This document shows positions 56,635 to 64,000 of a DNA stretch of 64,000 bases, in pieces. The stretch comes from Mimachlamys varia (Eukaryota; Mollusca; Bivalvia; Pectinida; Pectinidae). Within the stretch, counting starts at the first letter, position 1. Each line of letters starts with the position of its first letter. The position numbers were made by a program, and so were the translations under genes. The stretch lies in the NCBI GenBank assembly GCA_947623455.1, contig OX392534.1, positions 31,246,926-31,310,925 on the forward strand, written 5' to 3'. The notes below the pieces were generated by a model. It searched no databases, was not told where the DNA came from, and saw only the letters and a program-made list of their open reading frames with translations.

Positions 56635-57804
56635 TTGATATGTATCCATGGTAACTACATCTGGTCGACCAATCAATCACATTTCAGGTATTAATATGTT
56701 AATTTATTGCATTTTATTAATGCAATGTAAAACCCTTTGATTTTAAGTAGATCCGAACTACGCAAATTAACAAAATGTGCTAACTATTACGCTTGCATTA
56801 AATGTCCGCGAATATATCCTCACACGAACATATTCAATACCACTCAAACTCTACCGTGTATTTAAGGCTTTTCCCGAAAGTCATGTTAATTCCCCTTGAT
56901 AGGCCACAATGGTGGATAAAAATGGACTTTTGGGAAGTATTTTTGTGATGTTTTGGCGCCATGTGACAATCAGATGACGTCATCCCCATTATGACGTCAT
57001 GCATACTTACATGGCGCAAATTTGTTTCAAAAACACTTCCCAGTGAAGCCATGATACAGCAAACAAGGGAGATAACTACACTTTTGAGATTGGCCTATAG
57101 GTACACAGTTCAGAACAGCATGACTGACAGCGCAAAAATTTCCACACAGTAAACAATTTGGATGCTGACTAAGCAAAGAAATCCAGGTGCGAAAATATTG
57201 GCTTTTACAGTATAACAAGAAATACATGTCGATATGATTATTAATGTATTCAACATTATAAACGCACCTGCCTCTATAAGTGAAACTCCACCTTATTTTC
57301 AGGGAAAGAGGATGGGGCGATAATCAAAACCTATCACAAAATTTCTTACCTTACTAATCTGCTAATACTTTCTTCAGTCTTTGGTAAAAAAAAAAAACTC
57401 TGTTTATGAAAAACAAAACAAAAATTCAGATTTCACCTGGAAGTTAACTTTCTCTGTACGTGGTTTAATTAAGTGTACCCCATTTATGAGGGCAAAATGA
57501 GCACGTAAGTCAAACACAGGTTTGGTTTGATTTAATTTGTTTTACGTCCTCTTAACAGCCAGGGTCATTTAAGGACATTTTAGATTGGAAGAGTTTAAAT
57601 ATATGTTATGGATGGAGAGCAGTACTTTTGTTGGATGTGGCCTAATTGACAGCTTTTATTTACAATTGTTGAGTCTGATATCCTGGATATTGATTGTAAT
57701 ATTTTGATATTTTAGTTATGTGGATAAGATTTTATATTTAATGTTAAATTTGTGTTGAATTGTTACCCTTCTGCTGAATCCTTGTGCATTTATTGCTGGC
57801 TTGC

Positions 57805-58165
57805 CCCCCCCCCCCCATCTCCTTCCCTCCCTGAGCACTCCTCCCCCCCCCCATCTCCCTCCCTCCTCCACCCCCTCCCCTCATCTCCCTCTCTCCCCGA
57901 GCACTTCCCCCCCTCTCCCCCAGCACTTCCCCACCACTCTACTGCATCCCCCACCCCTCTACTGCACCCACCCATCTACCTCCTTCCCCCAGCACTTACC
58001 CACCCCTCTACTGCATCCCCCACCCCTCTACTGCACCCACCCATTTACCTCCCTCCCCAGCACTTACCCACCCCTCTACTGCATCCCCCAGCACATCCCC
58101 ACCCCTCTACTGCATCCCCACCCCCACCCCCCCCCCCCCCTCCCCAGCACCCCCCTACACCCCTC
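57805..58165. repeat. C-rich tract and CTCTACTGCATCCCC repeat
   Basis: Poly-C runs followed by irregular units of ACCCCTCTACTGCATCCCC and CACCCATCTACCTCC. It is strongly strand-asymmetric, with G-quadruplex potential on the - strand. Proline-rich and glycine-rich frames here are by-products. Confidence 0.9.
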
Positions 58166-58429
58166 TACTGGATTAACAAAGTATAAGAATGTTTTATCAG
58201 TACAGTAACTGTACATACTGCACTGGTTCAAACAGTTTAATCTGCCTTAGTTTTTGGAGAAGATATTTTACTTGAGATGAATTTTTCCCTTTTTTTAAAT
58301 TATCAATTCCAATTTTTTCTTTCACTTACCTTTTGTCCCAGTTCAATTAAGGTTCATCTCAGTAAACTTAACTCAGGTAAAAATTGGCAGTATAAGTCTT
58401 GAGATCCTTATTTTTACTCTGTTAGAGTG

Positions 58430-59215
58430 TAACTGCTGCCATGGTGAGCCCATCATCAGGTACTAACTTTTGCCATGTCGACCCTATCATTTGGTAGTAA
58501 CTGTTGCTGTGGTACCCCTATCATACCAAAAAGTCCCACAGGGCTTCACCTTATCTCGGGATAATAGTTTTGACTGTTCCACAAATAGCTATGAAACTAT
58601 TGTATACTGTTATGTCAATTCTGATCTTTATAAAAAATTACTGTCATCGTTTAAGGTAAATACATGTAGCTGTGTTGTTACTGTTGCTATGGTATTACTA
58701 TCTATATAGTTACTGTTGCCATAGTTTTATTATTGGTATAGTTACTGCTGCTATGGTATGAGTATCTAAAATTCATGCTGTTTTCATAGTTACTGTTGCT
58801 ATGATTTTACTATCTTTAGAGTTAGTGTTGCCATGGTTTCATTATCTGTAACCGTTGCTATGGTTTCACTATCTGTTTAGTCACTGTTGCCATGGTTTTA
58901 CTGTTTGTATAGGTACTGTTGTCATGGTTTCACTATCTGTAGAGCTATTGTTGCCATGATTTCACTATCTGTATAGTTACTGTTGCTATGGTTTTACTAT
59001 CTGTATAGTTACTGTTGCTATGGTTTTACTATCTGTATAGTTACTGTTTCTATGGTTTTACTATCTGTATAGTTACTGTTGCTATGGTTTCACTATCTGT
59101 ATAGTTACTGTTACCGTGGTTTCTCTATCTGTATAGATACTGTAGCCATGGTTTTACTATTTGTATAGTTACTGTTGCCATGGTTTTACTATTTGTATAG
59201 TTACTGTTGCCATTG
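58430..59215. repeat. 32-bp minisatellite, about 20 copies
   Basis: Unit TATAGTTACTGTTGCTATGG + TTTTACTATCTG, most regular at 58900-59210 and degenerate to the left. Confidence 0.9.
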
Positions 59216-59794
59216 TGTAACATATCTGAATACTAATGCTTGCAATGCTGATACTATCTATGGTAAAACCGTGTGTATTTGTAAGTTTGTGCTCACTTGT
59301 TTTAAAACATTGTATTGTCATACCAGCCATGATGTGTATAAGAGTCCAGATTATATATTTTTCATTTGCACGTTCATTCATCCTTATATTGGTACTAATT
59401 GTATCTTATTAATTATTCAGTATTGTTAAATATTAAAACTTATTGCTTTAAAATCAAAGTTTCTTTGTATTTTATTTAGTTAACCTTAATGTATTATGTA
59501 CTAAATGAATTGATAATAAAAAAATATGTCCAAACTTGTGGTGTTTGACCTAATGATATAGTGTGTGACCTGTTAAACTGGTGATTTTACAATCACGTGT
59601 GACCTGTTGAACAATTCATTTCATAACCTATCAGTATACTTTCAAGGTCAAACAGTTCCTGCAAATAATTTTATCTGAAATATGGAAAGGCCTAGCTAGA
59701 GACATATTTGGTTGGTAGTTTCCTTGGAAAGAGTAAAACAAATCTTTAAAATTTAAATGACCTTGACCTATTTCAAGGTCACAGGAACCAATAA

Positions 59795-59845
59795 CCGTAA
59801 TTTCTCGCGTATAGTGCGCACTCGCGTATAGTGGGGTCCAAAAAT
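59795..59845. repeat. Transposon-end-like motif
   Basis: CGTAATTTCTCGCGTATAGT followed by a second CTCGCGTATAGTG resembles the doubled ends of some DNA transposons. No matching opposite end was found. Confidence 0.3.
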
Positions 59846-60371
59846 GAAAAAAAAAATCTTGGAAAAAAAAAATAAAACGTCAAGCCGGAATGACAGCAAC
59901 AACCAGGTAAGTTGCCATTTAAGGTTAATTAAAGAAACACTTTTGAAAACATAACACAATGCCTCGTTAATTGGGCTTGACACTGATTGACACCTCGCGC
60001 AAATTTGTTAGACATAAAAAACACAAACCTTTGTGATTTCAGCATTTTTTCTTTGCAAAGCAAATAGGGATATATTGGACTTTTTTGAGTCCCTCAATGG
60101 TTATTTTTCAAACTCTTAACTTTTATAGTTACCGGTTCAACTCGCTTGTTTGCGACTGTTGGTTACTGCCGGGTATTAATATTACGCAACCTTCACTCTT
60201 TGCAAAACAAAAACCGGCGAACCTCCTATGTCATTCTTGACACATTTCTACCATCAGGATTGAATTGTCCAGTATGATTTTACACAAGAAAGGCATTTTT
60301 AACATCAGAGTGCTAACAACGAGATCAATGTGGTCTGATATTTCACTACTAAATAAAATCCTGATCAAGGA

Positions 60372-60411
60372 CAGGGGGGTGTCACGTGCGCCCTGGATCC
60401 GCCACTGTGGA
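60372..60411 (-). repeat. Transposon terminus, CAGTGGCGGATCCAG type
   Basis: On the - strand the sequence reads CAGTGGCGGATCCAGGGCGC then a CACGTGACACCCCCC run. This terminus is common in dispersed DNA elements of many animals. Only one end is present. Confidence 0.5.
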
Positions 60412-61254
60412 TCTTTCTCAAATTTCATATGTAGATTCCCCTTCGGTCATTAGTTGTGTCATTTTGATTTTTGGACTGCATTCTCAGGAAAAAAAATTGA
60501 AGATCAAACAATGTTGAGCATCAAGATTCCTCAGAGATTTCTTGTTAAACGATCGGAAATTGACCTTTGGCTGAAGTATCCCCTTAGGTGCTGACAATTC
60601 AAAATTGTACAAATGAAGCTTAACTGACTGACTTATGGGGATTTGGCGGTATTCGCTTTATTTGCTGAAGCGACTTGTCGAAGGAAGGTCATGATTGGAT
60701 CTTGCTTCACCCTATTCAGCCAGGAGACTTTAAACCCTACATAAGTATAGGTCATATCAAAACATTTCAGATCCCCACCCCAAACTTTATATACAACGAC
60801 ATTGTATACTTGGTATATGGCGAATGATGCGGTCGTGATATATAAGAAGTTATCATGATATGAGACAGCTTTGAAACCTAGCTGCGCCCTAAAACTTACT
60901 GCTGTTATATGGCATAAGGAGACAAATGCTGTTATGAAATTGGAATATTGATCCTGGGGTCTGGCCACAACCCTAGGGACTTAGTTTCTGCTTCACAACT
61001 TGGAAACAGTTGAGATCCACTCCCCATAACTATGGCCATGTCACAGAGATTATGTTTAATGTTTGGAGAATTCAGGTGAGCAATACATGCCCTCTGGGCC
61101 TGATATCAAGAGTTTTGAGACACAACTAGTCGATAAAAAACTGGACTGTGGTTCAAGGTTTAGGATCAAGATATAAACGCATTATTTGAAACTTGTATAT
61201 TTCATTAATTCTTATTCATTATTTCACCAAAAACATCGATGTTTATATGCGTTT

Positions 61255-61391
61255 ATATCATATAATATTTAAAAGTCAATATTTACCTGTCTTACCTTTG
61301 CTATCGACTAGTTTTACCTTCTCTCTCAGGTAAATGACACAAAAAAGCTTGAATTCAAAATGGCGTCGATAACCACACAACAATAAGACAG
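61255..61391 (+). promoter_or_regulatory. Likely promoter and non-coding first exon of the downstream gene
   Basis: CAAAATGGCGTCGAT at 61357-61371 matches the YY1-type initiator context, and AAGACAG|GTAAGT at 61391/61392 is a strong donor. The ATG in this stretch opens only MASITTTQQ before TAA, so it would be a small upstream ORF in a 5' UTR exon. The next acceptor in the same direction that makes sense is at 63004. The start of the exon is not defined. Confidence 0.4.
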
Positions 61392-63004
61392 GTAAGTTTT
61401 GAAGAAAACTGTCAAATTAATATTCTTCTATTATTACGATAACAGAGTAACAAGAAAATTAAAAGATAAAAATGTTATCTCGTTTAGAAATGTACAATAC
61501 TTTGAGTTACCTGGAATTATACTCTGGATAAGGTAAACAATCTTATCCGTATATTTCAATTTATAAACAACCGGAAGTCTAAAATAGAACTGATTCAAAT
61601 GGTTCATTAATTAATTTTTAATGTTTTACGGTATACGAAATATCTCGAGTTCGGTTTACAATTTACTAGCTTGTGATATATACCTGTGGAAATCGGATAA
61701 ATACACGATATGAATACATATTGTACGATCGCGACTCATCATTATGTCTCATCATTCGACAATATTTCATACGGATTTTGTGAAAATGTACTATTTTTAA
61801 CATGCTTACATAATATATATGGCCATATAAATACGTATATGGTTACCTTTAATGAACGGGCCAGTGTAATTTTTGTTCTTTGAACATCTCTGTTTTATAA
61901 TATACACATACAGTACATGAATACTGTATATATTGACACATGCACCATTTTCATCATTTTGTGAGGTTTATATGTCTCTCTCAAAATTTTATATGTATAC
62001 GTTATACTCCACTAAAACCAATATTACCTAATGCGGAGTAAATTAATCTCACTAAATCATCTTTTTAATGGCTCCTTCGATTTTGTACTAACGATCTAAA
62101 TAGGCAAGTTGTACGAGTTAAGGGTGCGCCATACATGTATAAATGAAATGATTGAAACAGATTGGAAATCAGGTTAACTAATTATATACAAATGTTTTAG
62201 TCTTTAGTGACCATGTACTTTTTAAATGTCCCTTGCATGTTAACTTATATTAAGATACTTGTACCTTACGTATTAAATGCATGGAAAATATTGATGTATT
62301 CAATATTCATTTAAATATAGAAAATAAAAAGATGAATTGGATAATAAATACATAAAATATCTTGGACTCTATCTCATTCACTACTTTCCATTGCCATGGA
62401 GCTCATGATCACCTAGAGGTATCAAAAGGAGGTCACTCTGACCTTCATTTTCACCTTTGACCTACATTGAAGAAAAAAGTTTATCTGGGTAAATTCTATC
62501 ACATAGTATTGTACATATACATGTACTGCAAATCATGCATGATCACTGGAACTTCAGACTTGGTGTACATATATGGGTTCACCTTGGTGGGGAGGTGGGT
62601 GATGTATCAAAATAGGTCACTCATATCTACATTTGACCTTTAATTTGACCTACATCCAAGAAACAATTTATTACGGCTCAATGTCATACACAACAAGCCA
62701 ATTGAATTCATATACTAGGTATATGGGTTCACCTTGGTGGGGAGTGTGTGGTGTATCAAAAATAGGTCACTGACCTACATTTTGACATTTGACCTATGAC
62801 ATTAAAGAAAAAGTATCTATGTTTGTTTAGGGCCAGTGAAGATCTTATAATTGTTAAGAACTAGTATAAATATAAGATCTTTCTAGCATCTCTTTCAAAT
62901 TCTATTCTTTAGAAAAACTGTATGATCTATAAAACCAAGAAAATATATTTTTGTAATATTATGTTCTCCAGTGGTTTATTGAACAAGTGTTGTTTTTGTT
63001 TCAG
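61392..63004 (+). other. Probable first intron of the downstream gene
   Basis: AT-rich. It contains a TGACCTTTGACCT-type repeat cluster at about 62435-62800. Ends TTGTTTTTGTTTCAG, a strong acceptor. Confidence 0.4.
62435..62810. repeat. TGACCTTTGACCT repeat, three units
   Basis: Three units of about 130-180 bp, with GGGTTCACCTTGGTGGGGAG in the last two and TTTGACCTACATNNAAG in all. Same family as at 42430-42620. Confidence 0.7.
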
Positions 63005-63172
63005 TGAAAGTTGTACAGAGCTGTTTGTTGGAGTGTTTCGACTTTTGAGATCTACCTGTATATAGCAGCATGTTGATACCTAATATCACCTGACCAGTGG
63101 ACATGGTGTGGGATAAAATCCTGCTGTGTGCATGTGCCCTCCTCCTGATGGAGGGCACCACAGCCAATACTT
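63005..63172 (+). CDS. Signal-peptide exon of a second gene (partial)
   Basis: Acceptor TTTGTTTCAG|TGAAAG opens a 98-nt 5' UTR part. ATG at 63103 (context GGACATGG) then encodes 23 codons starting MVWDKILLCACALLLMEGTT, a typical secretory signal with a K before a leucine/cysteine/alanine core and small residues (GTTA) near the likely cleavage point. Donor ATACTT|GTGAGT leaves phase 1. A 7-codon upstream ORF starts at 63070. The mature protein lies beyond the window, so its identity is unknown: a secreted or type I membrane protein. Coding part 63103-63172. Confidence 0.65.
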
Positions 63173-63787
63173 GTGAGTTCATCTTAATGTATTTAGTCTT
63201 AAATTTCTCCTGGTGTAGTTCATTATTTCCACCAATTTCATAAATTATAGGCAATACAATATACCACACATGTGTTCATGATCACAAAGGTATATTTCTG
63301 CTGGCGAAGGTTTGGGGATGGGGGGAGGGGATCCGGAGAAGTGTACAATTTTGCTACAGGCCGGTGTTATTAAAAAAAAGAAAACCAATGCATTAAGGGT
63401 CTTCATTTTGGTGTTAATAATTTTAGAAAGGTTGTAAGTACATAGAAATCCTTGATTTTTATTTAACTCTAGGCCTAAATTTTTAGAACTTGAAATTAAG
63501 ATTACCCTTACAGTGTTCATTTACTATATCAAAACTGATAAAATTAATTAGTTCATTCATTGTAAAATGTATAGCATCAATTCATTGCAATAATAATATC
63601 CTAATCAAGATATGACAGCTATGATTGAAAAAAATTGATACCATATTGATTAATCTTGTGTTACAACTTCTGGTAGACAAATCCTCATCAGTACAAGTTA
63701 TTTATATTTTGTGTTTCCATGACAGCCTTTAGTACACATTAATGCTGTATGTGTATTGGGTCCTTTCATAACCAAGAGTTGCCCCCC

Positions 63788-63818
<31 letters not shown>

Positions 63819-64000
63819 ACACACACTTTGTTTTTTGGTAAGTTTATATTATTGACATAATTTCTATCAGGTCATCTTTATAATTATATTTCTAGGAAAC
63901 TGACATATATATGCAGGAAACTAGGCCGAAATTGTCATTAGTAAACTAAATTATGATGTCAAAGTGGTATTGACATAAATATGTACAAAAATGGGAGACA
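63173..64000 (+). other. Intron of the second gene to the window edge
   Basis: Starts GTGAGT. Contains a G-rich tract (63311-63332), a 22-base poly-C run and an adjoining (CA)n run (63782-63827). No next exon is recognised before the end. Confidence 0.5.
63782..63827. repeat. Poly-C and (CA)n microsatellite
   Basis: A 22-base C run directly followed by 11 CA dinucleotides. Confidence 0.95.

Larger units (their letters stand above)
53413..61250 (+). other. 3' UTR and intergenic DNA
   Basis: The 3' UTR starts at 53413, but no convincing AATAAA follows closely. The first exact AATAAA I see is at 59515, which is far. The stretch carries a foldback element, four short hairpin MITEs and three minisatellites (listed), and transposon-end motifs at 59800 and 60372. 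No further exon is recognised; open frames such as 60633-60968 (-) have no known domain. Confidence 0.5.

Noticed and set aside
57752..58208. Overlapping proline-rich frames of 135 and 144 residues
   Set aside because: They come from the C-rich minisatellite in more than one frame at once, which is a mark of low complexity, not coding.

Overview
The window reads as AT-rich invertebrate nuclear DNA. Short exons are separated by long introns with GT/AG borders. Repeats are dense: MITEs, minisatellites, tRNA-derived SINE-like pieces and homopolymers. The FAM107 family match, the ACATGTA-rich background and lophotrochozoan-style repeats (CCCCCGC-ended elements, short palindromic MITEs) suggest a mollusc, probably a bivalve. 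That taxonomic call is inference.

Layout. Positions 1-3010 are a tandem satellite (31-35 bp units) with a recent 975-bp higher-order duplication. Positions 3011-9675 are intergenic, with SINE-like sequence, several MITEs, a 468-bp foldback element and one weak candidate signal-peptide exon at 4981-5035. One gene on the + strand then fills 9676-53412. Its seven coding exons join in phase into a 317-residue protein with an N-terminal SH3 domain (exon 1) and a C-terminal FAM107/DUF1151 domain (exons 5-6). An alternative first coding exon at 27218-27310 has the right phase to splice to exon 3. It would give a 271-residue form without the SH3 domain. Positions 53413-61250 are the 3' UTR plus intergenic DNA rich in hairpin MITEs and minisatellites. 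A second + strand gene begins near 61.3 kb. Its signal-peptide exon is at 63005-63172 and it runs off the right edge.

How it may work. Vertebrate FAM107 proteins bind actin and are stress-responsive; FAM107B is also called HITS, heat-shock-inducible tumor small protein. Here the SH3 module is added by the distal promoter and left out by the internal one. About 1.2 kb upstream of the internal first exon lies a 560-bp cluster of 15 TTCnnGAA dimers, 12 of them exact TTCTAGAA, which is the heat-shock-element core. The 5' splice site of exon 3 has itself been amplified into a minisatellite of roughly 35 donor-like copies filling most of intron 3. These are the observations most worth following.
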